A stretch of DNA of 64,000 bases from Oscillospiraceae bacterium (GTDB taxonomy: Bacteria; Bacillota; Clostridia; Oscillospirales; Acutalibacteraceae): NCBI GenBank assembly GCA_015065545.1, contig SVQA01000001.1, positions 1 to 64,000 on the forward strand, read 5' to 3'. A program made the translations under genes and the position numbers. Positions 7,814-15,810 of the stretch are shown here, piece by piece. Numbering within the stretch: the stretch's first letter is position 1; each line of letters opens with the position of its first letter. The notes beneath the pieces are model-generated. The model was not told the origin of the DNA. It made no database searches and was given only the letters and a program-made list of their open reading frames with translations.

Positions 7814-8116
7814 ATGTCACCAGACAAACTTGGGTTACCCCAAAAGAACAAACTTAAATATCCTGGTTAAATCACAAAACAGCCTTTCAGTTTACACTGA
7901 TTGGCGGTTATTTTTTTTACCTGCATCCCACTCAATTGTGCCGATGGGCTTGGGAGTGCGGAGACTTATTTTAGCCTGTATTCATCTATGTTTTATGGGT
8001 TTCTGAATAGTTTGTTTGTACTGTATGCCTTTACTTACTTTGGGACACTTGAGTGTTTACTGATATATATTTATTGGTTTACTGTAGAGAATAAAGAAGA
8101 TTGTTCTTTTTAGGCT
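7814..8116. repeat. Direct repeat copy 2 of the ~300-bp element
   Basis: Same element and orientation as copy 1, starting ATGTCACCAGACAAACT and ending TTCTTTTTAGGCTA. Its inverted guaA segment (7926-7957) matches guaA bases 6789-6820 at 31 of 32 positions, closer than copy 1 does. The 16-bp near-repeats recur at 7824-7839 and 7848-7863. Confidence 0.85.
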
Positions 8117-8166
8117 ATTTTACTTTGTTCTCTAATAATTAAGATTGATAGCAGAAGTTTTTATAT

Positions 8167-8206
8167 GCACCCCAAGAGTTAGACACTTTTGGTGGTGCAT
8201 ATTTTT
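8167..8206. repeat. Imperfect palindrome resembling an IS3/IS150-type end
   Basis: TATGCACCCCAAGAG and CTTTTGGTGGTGCATA form an imperfect 15-bp stem around TTAGACA, followed by ATTTTTATG. The left arm plus loop (GCACCCCAAGAGTTAGACA) resembles terminal inverted repeats of the IS150 group of IS3 elements. No transposase remains. It could instead be a terminator. The rest of the 8117-8239 gap holds nothing I recognise. Confidence 0.4.
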
Positions 8207-8239
8207 ATGTCAAAAATATTAGATTTTTGTTAATTTATC

Positions 8240-8268
8240 TTGAAAATAAATTATTGTTGTACTATAAT
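8240..8268 (+). promoter_or_regulatory. Promoter of xpt
   Basis: TTGAAA, 17 bases, TATAAT; 33 bases before the GTG start. No guanine-riboswitch aptamer fits between promoter and gene. Confidence 0.65.
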
Positions 8269-8300
8269 GAATATATGTATAATTTTGTCGAGGTGGTATT

Positions 8301-8876
8301 GTGCAGCTTCTTAAGGAGAGAATTATTAAAGACGGACAATTGTTTCCCGGAAACATTCTCAAAGTAGACAGCTTTCTAAATCATCAGGTTGATATTTCTC
8401 TGCTTAATGAAATCGGTCTTGAGTTTAAGAGACGCTTTGCTGATTGTGATATTAACAAGATTCTCACTATCGAAGCTTCCGGTATCGGTATTGCCTGTAT
8501 CGTTGCACAGTATTTCGATTGTCCAGTGGTATTTGCCAAGAAGTCAAAGTCTATTAACATCAGCAACGATTTTTATCAGAGCGATGTTATGAGTTATACT
8601 CATGGAAATCTGAATCACGTTATTGTCTCCAAGGATTTTATCGGCAGTGGCGATAAGGTTCTTGTTATTGATGATTTCCTTGCTCATGGTTGTGCTCTTC
8701 GCGGACTTATCGATATTATCGAATCCTCAGGTGCAGAGCTTAAAGGTTGCGGCATTGTTATCGAAAAAGGCTTTCAGTCAGGCGGCGATGACCTTCGCAA
8801 CCGCGGTATTAAAGTTGAATCTCTCGCAATTGTAGAATCAATGAACGCTGAAAACGGCGAGATTGTATTCAGATAA
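8301..8876 (+). CDS. xpt: Xanthine phosphoribosyltransferase
   Basis: Salvages xanthine with PRPP to XMP, the substrate of GMP synthase. It is 191 residues, the normal Xpt length. The N-terminus MQLLKERIIKDGQLFPGNIL and the PRPP loop VLVIDDFLAHGCAL (about 128-141) are characteristic, as is the EASGIGIA segment near residue 58. It starts at GTG with GAGGTGG upstream. It lies between guaA and a nucleoside ABC transporter, completing a salvage route from uptake to GMP. In Bacillus xpt is controlled by a guanine riboswitch, which is not seen here. Confidence 0.95.
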   Translation: MQLLKERIIKDGQLFPGNILKVDSFLNHQVDISLLNEIGLEFKRRFADCDINKILTIEASGIGIACIVAQYFDCPVVFAKKSKSINISNDFYQSDVMSYTHGNLNHVIVSKDFIGSGDKVLVIDDFLAHGCALRGLIDIIESSGAELKGCGIVIEKGFQSGGDDLRNRGIKVESLAIVESMNAENGEIVFR

Positions 8877-8896
8877 ATTTTCTTACCCAAGTAGTT

Positions 8897-8914
8897 ATAG
8901 GGTGTGATCCCTAT
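8897..8914. promoter_or_regulatory. Palindrome upstream of the nucleoside transporter operon
   Basis: ATAGGG-TGTGAT-CCCTAT, a perfect 6-bp inverted repeat about 30 bases before the lipoprotein start. It could be an operator or a small RNA hairpin; nothing identifies a regulator. Confidence 0.35.
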
Positions 8915-8944
8915 GATATAAAAATTTTTAGGAGGAAAAAGAAA

Positions 8945-10144
8945 ATGAAAATCAAAAGAATTCTTTGCGTGCTTTTTGCTGCTCTTATGGTGTTCTCACT
9001 TGCAGCTTGCGGTGGCGACACAGGTTCTGACGACGCAGTTAAGGTAGGTTTCATCTTCCTTCATGATGAAAACTCAACTTACGACAAGAACTTTATGGAT
9101 GCAGCTAAGGCAGCGTGCGAAGAGATGGGCGTTGAATACGCACAGAAGACTCAGATCCCCGAAGATAACCAGTGCTACGAAGCAGCTGTAGAGCTTATCG
9201 AAGTTGATGAGTGTAACATCATCTTTGCAGACAGCTTCGGTCACGAGTCCTTCCTTATGAAGGCAGCAGAAGAGTATCCTGATGTACAGTTCTGTCACGC
9301 AACAGGTAATCAGGCTCACACATCCGACCTTGACAACTTCCACAATGCATTTGCTTCTATCTATCAGGGCAGATATCTTGCAGGTGTTGCAGCAGGCATG
9401 AAGCTCAACGAGATGATCGCTGACGGCAAAATCACAGCAGAGCAGGCTAAGATGGGCTATGTTGGTGCATTCACATTCGCAGAAGTTATGTCTGGTTACA
9501 CATCCTTCTATCTTGGTGCAAAGAGTGTTTGTCCCACAGTAACAATGGATGTTAAGTTCACAGGCAGCTGGTATGACGAGACACTTGAGAAGGAAGCAGC
9601 TCTTGCTCTTATCAACGGTGGTTGCGTTCTTATTTCCCAGCATGCTGACTCCATGGGTGCTCCCACAGCTTGTGAGACCGCAGGCGTTCCCAACGTTTCC
9701 TACAATGGTTCCACAGTAGCAGCTTGTCCCAATACCTTCATTGTTTCTTCTCGTATCAACTGGCAGCCCTATTTCGAGTATATGATCGAGTGTGTTGAGA
9801 ACGATAAGGCTATCGACACCGACTGGACAGGTACAATTGAAACAGGTTCTGTTGTTCTTACAGATGTAAACGAGAAGGCTGCAGCTGCAGGCACAGCTGA
9901 GAAGATTGAAGAAGTTAAGGCTCAGCTCCTTGACGGCACAATCGAAGTATTCGATACAGCTAACTTCACAGTTGGCGGCGAGACTCTGACATCTTATATG
10001 GCAGACGTTGATTTTGACGCTAACTACGAGAAGGATACCGAGGCTATTGAGAATGGTATCTTTGAGGAGTCTAAGTTCAGATCTGCTCCTTACTTTGATC
10101 TTAGAATCGACGGCATTACTCTCCTTGACGAGAATTACGGCTAA
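8945..10144 (+). CDS. BMP-family nucleoside-binding lipoprotein of an ABC transporter
   Basis: Extracellular substrate-binding protein. The signal peptide MKIKRILCVLFAALMVFSLA ends in the lipobox LAAC, so C22 would be lipidated. The mature part is a periplasmic-binding fold of the Bmp/Med/PnrA type that binds purine nucleosides (VGFIFLHDENSTYDKNFMDA at the start, then FADSFGHE and CHATGNQ). The 399-residue length is somewhat above the family norm. AGGAGG precedes the ATG. It is followed by its ATPase and two permeases, and preceded by xpt, which supports nucleoside or nucleobase uptake. Exact substrate is inferred. Confidence 0.92.
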   Translation: MKIKRILCVLFAALMVFSLAACGGDTGSDDAVKVGFIFLHDENSTYDKNFMDAAKAACEEMGVEYAQKTQIPEDNQCYEAAVELIEVDECNIIFADSFGHESFLMKAAEEYPDVQFCHATGNQAHTSDLDNFHNAFASIYQGRYLAGVAAGMKLNEMIADGKITAEQAKMGYVGAFTFAEVMSGYTSFYLGAKSVCPTVTMDVKFTGSWYDETLEKEAALALINGGCVLISQHADSMGAPTACETAGVPNVSYNGSTVAACPNTFIVSSRINWQPYFEYMIECVENDKAIDTDWTGTIETGSVVLTDVNEKAAAAGTAEKIEEVKAQLLDGTIEVFDTANFTVGGETLTSYMADVDFDANYEKDTEAIENGIFEESKFRSAPYFDLRIDGITLLDENYG

Positions 10145-10159
10145 TATTTTGTTTATCAG

Positions 10160-10182
10160 AGGCGGGGCTTCTTGCCCCGCCT
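10160..10182 (+). terminator. GC-rich hairpin after the binding-protein gene
   Basis: Perfect 9-bp stem AGGCGGGGC / GCCCCGCCT with loop TTCTT but only a weak T tract. It probably causes partial termination or protects the abundant upstream mRNA from exonucleases, as is common after binding-protein genes. Confidence 0.6.
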
Positions 10183-10204
10183 GTATCTTATTATATTTAT
10201 TTTT

Positions 10205-10237
10205 GAAGAAAGCATTATTTTTGCTAATGCTTTCTTC
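10205..10237 (+). other. Long perfect hairpin upstream of the transporter ATPase
   Basis: 13-bp perfect stem GAAGAAAGCATTA / TAATGCTTTCTTC with loop TTTTTGC. No T run follows, so it is not a classical terminator. It lies 24 bases before the next start codon and may set the stoichiometry of binding protein to transporter by RNA processing or stability. Confidence 0.5.
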
Positions 10238-10260
10238 AGAAATAAAGAAGGGGGATATGT

Positions 10261-11805
10261 ATGCAAAAAATTCCTGCTATTGAGCTCAATAATATTACCA
10301 AGACCTTTGGTAAAGTTGTTGCTAACAAGAATGTTTGCTTAACAGCTTACAGAGGAGAAATTCTCTCTGTTCTCGGTGAAAACGGCTCAGGCAAAACCAC
10401 TCTTATGAATATGATTTCAGGTATCTATTTTCCTGATGAAGGTCAGATTTATATTGATGGCAAAGAAGCTGTTATTGCATCACCAAAAGATGCTTTTAAA
10501 TATAAAATCGGTATGATACATCAGCATTTTAAGCTTGTTGATGTTTTTACCGCTGCAGAAAATATCGTTCTTGGCATTAAGGATGGCAAGTATAATCTCA
10601 AGGCTTCTATCGAAAAGATTAAAGCTATCTGTGATCAGTATGGCTTTGAGCTTGACCCTAATAAAAAAATATACACTATGTCTGTTTCTGAAAAGCAAAC
10701 CGTTGAAATTGTTAAGGTTTTATATAGAGGTGCAGACATCTTAATTCTTGATGAGCCTACTGCTGTTCTTACCCCTCAGGAAATCGAAGTTCTTTTCAAG
10801 GTTCTTCGCAGAATGAAGGAAGCAGGCAAATCCATTATTATCATTACTCATAAACTTAACGAGGTTATGGAGCTTTCTGATAGAGTTGCTGTACTTCGTA
10901 AGGGTGAATACATCGGTTGTGTAAATACAGTCGATACCAATGAATCACAGCTTACCGAGATGATGGTTGGCGAAAAAATCTCTCTTAATATAGATAGATC
11001 CGAGCCAAAGAACTCTAAGGACAGACTGACTGTTAAGAATCTTGAGTGTCTTGACAGAACTGGTGTCAAGGTTTTGAGTGATGTTTCATTCACTGCCAGA
11101 AGCGGCGAAATCCTCGGTATTGCAGGTATTGCTGGCAGTGGTCAGCGAGAGCTCCTTGAAGCAATCGCTGGACTTCAGAAGGTAAACGCAGGTGAGATTA
11201 TTTATATCAATCCCAAGACAGACTCGGTTGAAGACCTCAGGGACAAAACTCCCAAGCAGATCCGAGATTTAGGTGTGCGTCTTTCCTTTGTTCCTGAAGA
11301 CAGACTTGGTATGGGTCTTGTGGCAAATATGGACATCACCGATAATATGATGCTCAGAAGCTACAAAAAAGGCCGCTCCTTCTTCCTACAGAGAAAAGCT
11401 CCCAAAGATTTGGCAGAGAAAATCATAGAGGAACTCTCTGTTGTAACTCCCGGTGTATCAACTCCTGTCAGACAGCTTTCGGGCGGTAATATCCAGAAGG
11501 TTCTTGTCGGCAGAGAAATAGCTGCTTCTCCAAAACTTCTTATGGTTGCTTATCCGGTTCGAGGCTTAGATATTAATTCTTCTTATACAATCTTTAATCT
11601 GCTTAATCAGCAGAAAGAGAAGGGTGTAGCCGTTATTTTTGTCGGCGAAGACCTTGATACTCTTGTTGAGCTTTGCGACAGAATTATGGTTATCGGTTCA
11701 GGTAAGGTTAAGGGTGTTGTAGATGCACGCACAACCACCAAGGAAGAACTTGGTCTTATGATGCTTAAATCTGATTTCGAAAGCGAGGGTGGTACCGATG
11801 AGTGA
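10261..11805 (+). CDS. nupO: Nucleoside ABC transporter ATP-binding protein (NupO/YufO type)
   Basis: A 514-residue tandem ATPase. The first domain has a full Walker A (GENGSGKTT, 39-47) and Walker B (ILILDEPTAVLT), but its signature reads SVSEKQ. The second domain has a degenerate Walker A (GIAGSGQRE) with an intact LSGGNIQK signature. This asymmetry is normal for the carbohydrate/nucleoside-uptake class with one hydrolytically weak site. The second Walker B reads MVAYPVRGLD, where relatives usually have PTRGLD. It precedes two permease genes and overlaps the first by eight bases. Confidence 0.93.
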   Translation: MQKIPAIELNNITKTFGKVVANKNVCLTAYRGEILSVLGENGSGKTTLMNMISGIYFPDEGQIYIDGKEAVIASPKDAFKYKIGMIHQHFKLVDVFTAAENIVLGIKDGKYNLKASIEKIKAICDQYGFELDPNKKIYTMSVSEKQTVEIVKVLYRGADILILDEPTAVLTPQEIEVLFKVLRRMKEAGKSIIIITHKLNEVMELSDRVAVLRKGEYIGCVNTVDTNESQLTEMMVGEKISLNIDRSEPKNSKDRLTVKNLECLDRTGVKVLSDVSFTARSGEILGIAGIAGSGQRELLEAIAGLQKVNAGEIIYINPKTDSVEDLRDKTPKQIRDLGVRLSFVPEDRLGMGLVANMDITDNMMLRSYKKGRSFFLQRKAPKDLAEKIIEELSVVTPGVSTPVRQLSGGNIQKVLVGREIAASPKLLMVAYPVRGLDINSSYTIFNLLNQQKEKGVAVIFVGEDLDTLVELCDRIMVIGSGKVKGVVDARTTTKEELGLMMLKSDFESEGGTDE

Positions 11806-12913
11806 AACAAATGCTGTTAAAACTAAAAGGGAACCCTTGTTCCACCTTGTAAAACGTGATGATATGAAGTGGTGGTCAGCTTGGCTTATCCGTATCGGTA
11901 CTATCATCATAGGTTTTCTTCTTTTGTGTTTTATTTCAATGATGCTTACAAAGGAATCCTTTGGCAGTATTGTTGAAACTATGTACCGCGGTGTTTTCGG
12001 TAAGCTTGAGCAGGGTAAAACAAAAATGCTCTGGAGCTATCTGCAGAAAACCGCAATTCTCCTCGGTTTATCAATTGCCGTAACTCCCGCATTTAAAATG
12101 AAATTCTGGAACTGCGGTGCAGAAGGTCAGGCTCTTGCAGGCGGTATGGCATCAATGATATGTATGATTGAGCTTGGCGATAAGCTTCCTTATCCCGTGC
12201 TTATTCTTGTCATTGTTTTTACAAGCATCCTCGCAGGTGCTGTCTGGGGTGTTATTCCTGCTATCTTTAAAGCTCAGTATAACACCAACGAAACTCTTTT
12301 TACTCTTATGATGAACTATGTTGCCACCCAGATTGTTAAGTATTATCTCTACATCGAAGGCGGCGGCTCAAATAAAATCAACCCCGTGTCCGAAGGTAAT
12401 CTTCCTATTATCGGCGGTAATGAGTATTTGCTCAATATCATTATTGTACTTGTACTTACAGTTCTAATCTTTATCTATCTTAATTACAGTAAGCATGGTT
12501 ATGAAATTACTGTTGTAGGTGAAAGTCAGAATACTGCACGATACATCGGTATCAACGTTAAGAAGGTGTTTATCCGTACAATGATTGTTTCGGGTGCTCT
12601 GTGCGGTGTTATCGGTATGCTTCTTGTTTCGGGTACAAACCATTCTATCGATACTACAACTGTTGGTGGTCAGGGCTTTACTGCTATTATGGTGTCTTGG
12701 CTTGGTCAGTTTAATCCGTTCATTATGGTATTGATGTCTGCTCTTGTAATCTTCCTTCAGCTCGGTTCAGGCAAGGTTGCAGACAGCTGCCACCTTAATT
12801 CTTCTTACGCAGATATTGCTGTAGGATTGGTTATTCTTTTAGTAGTTGGCTGTGAATTCTTTATTCGTTATTCAGTAAAATTCCGCGGCTCAAAGAAGGA
12901 GGATAACAAATGA
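11798..12913 (+). CDS. nupP: Nucleoside ABC transporter permease (NupP/YufP type)
   Basis: A 371-residue membrane protein of the BPD_transp_2 family, with about ten hydrophobic segments and the family stretch FWNCGAEGQALAGG (near 105). The ATG at 11798 is chosen because GAGGGTGG lies just upstream and the start overlaps the stop of the ATPase gene in ATGAGTGA, an arrangement typical of translational coupling; an in-frame GTG nine bases earlier is less likely. It forms the membrane channel with the next gene product. Confidence 0.92.
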   Translation: MSETNAVKTKREPLFHLVKRDDMKWWSAWLIRIGTIIIGFLLLCFISMMLTKESFGSIVETMYRGVFGKLEQGKTKMLWSYLQKTAILLGLSIAVTPAFKMKFWNCGAEGQALAGGMASMICMIELGDKLPYPVLILVIVFTSILAGAVWGVIPAIFKAQYNTNETLFTLMMNYVATQIVKYYLYIEGGGSNKINPVSEGNLPIIGGNEYLLNIIIVLVLTVLIFIYLNYSKHGYEITVVGESQNTARYIGINVKKVFIRTMIVSGALCGVIGMLLVSGTNHSIDTTTVGGQGFTAIMVSWLGQFNPFIMVLMSALVIFLQLGSGKVADSCHLNSSYADIAVGLVILLVVGCEFFIRYSVKFRGSKKEDNK

Positions 12914-13896
12914 TTGGATATATTGTTCGTTCTATTTTCTTGGGTGTGCCAATGCTTTATGGTGCAACCGGTGAAATCCTTACAGAAAAATCAGGTCATC
13001 TGAATCTCGGTATTCCCGGTATTATGTATGTTGGTGCTATAAGCGGTGTATCAGGTGCCTTTATTTACGAGAATGCCTGCGGTAATGTGCTGGAGAATAT
13101 GAATCCCTTTTTGGCAATTATTATTCCTCTGATTTGCTCAATTTTAGGTTCTGCTATAATGGGACTTCTTTACAGCTTCTTTACTGTTACTCTCAGAGCC
13201 AATCAGAATGTTACAGGTCTTGCAATCACCACCTTTGGTATTGGTCTTGGTAACTTCTTCGGTGCATCTCTTATTAAACTTGTAAAGAGTGATATGCCTT
13301 CTATCGCACTTACAAAAACCAGCGGTTTCTTCTGTCAAAAGTTACCCTTTGCCGACGATTTGGGCTGGTTTGGTGAGCTTTTCTTATCCTTTGATTTTCT
13401 TACTTATTTTGCTGTTCTATCAGCTGTTGTGCTTTCCTTTGTTCTTAACAGAACCCGAATTGGTCTTAACCTCAGAGCAGTAGGAGAAAGCCCTGCAACA
13501 GCCGATGCAGCAGGTATCAATGTAACAAGATATAAGTATCTGTCAACTATTATCGGTAGTGCAATTGCAGGTCTTGGCGGTCTTCAGTATGTTATGGCTT
13601 ATGCAAACGGATGCTGGTCCAACGATGCCTTTGGCGACAGAGGTTGGATGGCTATTGCACTGGTTATCTTTGCTCTTTGGAAGCCCAATATGGCAATTCT
13701 CGGTGCATTCCTGTTCGGTGCACTGTGCAATGCAAATGTATATGCAGAAGGTTTGGGTGTAGAAACTCAGGAGCTCTTCAAGATGCTTCCTTATATTGTA
13801 ACTATCATTGTTCTTGTATTTACAAGTATGAGAAAAAAGAGAGAGCATCAGCCTCCCGCACATCTCGGCTTACCTTACTTCCGCGAAGAAAGATAA
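12910..13896 (+). CDS. nupQ: Nucleoside ABC transporter permease (NupQ/YufQ type)
   Basis: Second membrane subunit, 328 residues, BPD_transp_2 family. The N-terminal block TGEILTEKSGHLNLGIPGIM and the central GLNLRAVGESPATADAAGINV are characteristic. It overlaps the preceding permease by four bases (ATGA), with GAAGGAGG upstream. A terminator ends the operon 17 bases after the stop. Confidence 0.93.
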   Translation: MIGYIVRSIFLGVPMLYGATGEILTEKSGHLNLGIPGIMYVGAISGVSGAFIYENACGNVLENMNPFLAIIIPLICSILGSAIMGLLYSFFTVTLRANQNVTGLAITTFGIGLGNFFGASLIKLVKSDMPSIALTKTSGFFCQKLPFADDLGWFGELFLSFDFLTYFAVLSAVVLSFVLNRTRIGLNLRAVGESPATADAAGINVTRYKYLSTIIGSAIAGLGGLQYVMAYANGCWSNDAFGDRGWMAIALVIFALWKPNMAILGAFLFGALCNANVYAEGLGVETQELFKMLPYIVTIIVLVFTSMRKKREHQPPAHLGLPYFREER

Positions 13897-13912
13897 GATT
13901 ATATTAATTTAT

Positions 13913-13947
13913 AAACACCGTAACTTTTAAGTTGCGGTGTTTTTTTG
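13913..13947 (+). terminator. Terminator of the nucleoside transporter operon
   Basis: AAACACCG(T)AACTT / AAGTT(G)CGGTGTTT stem followed by a run of T. Confidence 0.8.
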
Positions 13948-13948
13948 C

Positions 13949-13977
13949 TTGTAAATATTTGTCGAATAATATATAAT
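13949..13977 (+). promoter_or_regulatory. Promoter with an embedded Spo0A-box-like site
   Basis: TTGTAA, 17 bases, TATAAT, 24 bases before the VTT gene. The spacer contains TTTGTCGAA at 13958-13966, an exact match to the 0A-box core. A site between -35 and -10 would be expected to repress. Binding is inference. Confidence 0.5.
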
Positions 13978-14000
13978 TACTTGGAACGAGGTGAGATGAT

Positions 14001-14717
14001 TTGAATAATAACTTTGACAAAAGTATTCGTAAGCGTAAAATTTTTTCTGTAATTTCAATTATAGTTTTGCTTGCAGTTACAGGATGGCTCACAATATTTG
14101 TCTGGAAATGGCTTTCTGAGTTTTCTCAGGAGGGCTTCCGTGATTATATAAATTCCTTTGGTGTTTGGGGTTGGCTTGTGCTTTTAGGTCTTCAGATTCT
14201 TCAGGTTTTTGTAGCACTTATACCCGGTGAACTTCTTGAGTCAGCCGCAGGCTTTGCTTTTGGTCCCTTTTTAGGTACTGTTATTTGTTATGTCGGTGTT
14301 GCAATCGGTTCAGCAATAATCTTCTTTTTAACAAGGAGATTTGGTATTAAGCTTGTCGAAATTTTTGTTGCTCGAGAAAAGATTAATGAACTTCGATTCT
14401 TAAAAACTCCCCAAAGGCGTAATCTGTTTATTTTTCTTGTATTCTTTATACCGGGAACTCCCAAGGATTTACTCACTTATTTTGTTGGATTGACCGATAT
14501 TAAGTTTATATCATTTCTTTCGATTTCTCTATTTGCAAGAATCCCCTCGGTTTTATCTTCGACCTTTGGCGGACATCTTATTGGTGAAGAAAAATATATC
14601 GGTGCAATCGCACTGTATACTATAACAGGAATTATCAGTTTAGCCGGACTTATGATTTATAATAAAACACTCAAGAAGAAAAATCTCGCAGATTCAAAGG
14701 ATAGTGAATTATCGTAA
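14001..14717 (+). CDS. TVP38/TMEM64 (VTT/DedA-like) membrane protein
   Basis: A 238-residue protein with about five or six membrane segments and the VTT-domain signature: PGELLESAAGFAFGPFLGT (near 75) and later FIPGTPKDLLTYFVGL. Family members scramble lipids or transport membrane constituents, and many remain unassigned. It starts at TTG with GAGGTGAG six to eight bases upstream; no ATG or GTG gives the full domain. It overlaps the start of azlC by 14 bases, but a functional link is not evident. The promoter holds a possible Spo0A box. Confidence 0.85.
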   Translation: MNNNFDKSIRKRKIFSVISIIVLLAVTGWLTIFVWKWLSEFSQEGFRDYINSFGVWGWLVLLGLQILQVFVALIPGELLESAAGFAFGPFLGTVICYVGVAIGSAIIFFLTRRFGIKLVEIFVAREKINELRFLKTPQRRNLFIFLVFFIPGTPKDLLTYFVGLTDIKFISFLSISLFARIPSVLSSTFGGHLIGEEKYIGAIALYTITGIISLAGLMIYNKTLKKKNLADSKDSELS

Positions 14718-15420
14718 TATGAAAAGCTTTAATAGAGGTCTTAAAGCAGGGGTGCCGATAGGTCTCGGTTATTTATCTGTTTCTTTTTCTTTTGGAATAA
14801 TTGCAATTTCTTATGGACTTGAATGGTGGCAGGCGGTTCTTATCTCTACGACCACCTTAACCTCTGCCGGTCAGCTAGCAGGTGTAAGCCTAATGGTAAA
14901 CCCCGGTCTTTACGTTGATATGTTTTTATCCCAGATAACAGTTAATATACGATATTCCTTTATGTCAGTATCTTTATCACAAAAAACTTCAAAAGAATTT
15001 AGGGGTATAAGAAGACTTATATTTGGCTTCTTTATTACAGATGAAATATTTGCTGTTGCATCAAACGAAAAAGAAGTTTCCACAAAATTTTTCGCAGGAC
15101 TTACCGTGTTTCCTTATGTAGGCTGGGCCTTAGGTACACTTCTCGGTACACTTATGGGGAATGTATTGCCCGAGGCTGTGATGAATGCTCTATGCATAGC
15201 TATTTATGGTATGTTTGTAGCTATAGTTGTGCCCAAGGTAAGAGATTCCTCAAAGCTTCTTGCTGTTGTACTTTTTGCTGTGGCTTTGAGTTCACTCTTT
15301 TTCTATCTTCCTACGCTCAGCGGGATTTCACAGGGGCTTTCTATCAGTATATGTGCAGTAGCTGCAGCGATTTTCGGTGCTCTGTTATTTCCTGTTAAGG
15401 AGGATGATTCTTGTGAGTGA
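14704..15420 (+). CDS. azlC: AzlC-family amino-acid exporter, large subunit
   Basis: Large membrane subunit of the AzlCD branched-chain amino-acid exporter (LIV-E class). It has 238 residues from the GTG at 14704, with the N-terminal family motif GLKAGVPIGLGYLSVSFSFGI. AAAGGA lies very close to this GTG; an ATG at 14719 has no clear site but would also give the complete domain, so the start is uncertain. It is directly followed by the small subunit gene, which overlaps its stop codon. Confidence 0.88.
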   Translation: MNYRNMKSFNRGLKAGVPIGLGYLSVSFSFGIIAISYGLEWWQAVLISTTTLTSAGQLAGVSLMVNPGLYVDMFLSQITVNIRYSFMSVSLSQKTSKEFRGIRRLIFGFFITDEIFAVASNEKEVSTKFFAGLTVFPYVGWALGTLLGTLMGNVLPEAVMNALCIAIYGMFVAIVVPKVRDSSKLLAVVLFAVALSSLFFYLPTLSGISQGLSISICAVAAAIFGALLFPVKEDDSCE

Positions 15421-15718
15421 TTACTGGATTTATCTTCTTATTATTGTATTATCAACCTATTTAATAAGAGCAATACCCTTTGTAGCCGTACGCAATAAAA
15501 TAAATAATCTTTTTATTAAATCCTTTTTGTATTACATACCATATACCGTTTTGAGTGCTATGACTTTTCCTGCTGCTTTATATGCTACCGATAATATATT
15601 TGCAGCAGTTGCAGGGCTTTGCATTGCGGTGCTTCTTGCTTTTTTCAGGCACAGTCTTACCACTGTTGCAGTTGCTTCTTGTGTTACTGTATTTGTTTTT
15701 GATTTTCTTATTGTGTGA
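15413..15718 (+). CDS. azlD: AzlD-family amino-acid exporter, small subunit
   Basis: A 101-residue small membrane protein with about four hydrophobic segments and the AzlD motif TYLIRAIPF near residue 15. The GTG at 15413 is chosen because AAGGAGGAT ends seven bases before it. It overlaps the azlC stop codon by eight bases. AzlC and AzlD act together in exporting branched-chain or analogous amino acids. Confidence 0.88.
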   Translation: MSDYWIYLLIIVLSTYLIRAIPFVAVRNKINNLFIKSFLYYIPYTVLSAMTFPAALYATDNIFAAVAGLCIAVLLAFFRHSLTTVAVASCVTVFVFDFLIV

Positions 15719-15742
15719 AAATAGATTGACCTCTATTCAATG

Positions 15743-15771
15743 TTGCAATTTTGATTTTTAAAGGGTATAAT
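15743..15771 (+). promoter_or_regulatory. Promoter of the OhrR-like gene
   Basis: TTGCAA, 17 bases, TATAAT, 39 bases before the ATG. Confidence 0.65.
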
Positions 15772-15810
15772 TGTAAAAGTCAATATTTGTAATTCTTTGG
15801 AGAAGATACT

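Noticed and set aside
8280..8292. 0A-box-like TTTTGTCGAGG before xpt
   Set aside because: It has a mismatch at the end of the core and coincides with the ribosome binding site, so chance overlap is the simpler reading.
6825..8300. Integrase or transposase gene for an element at the guaA 3' end
   Set aside because: No frame in this stretch shows integrase, recombinase or transposase motifs; if an element integrated, its enzyme is not here.
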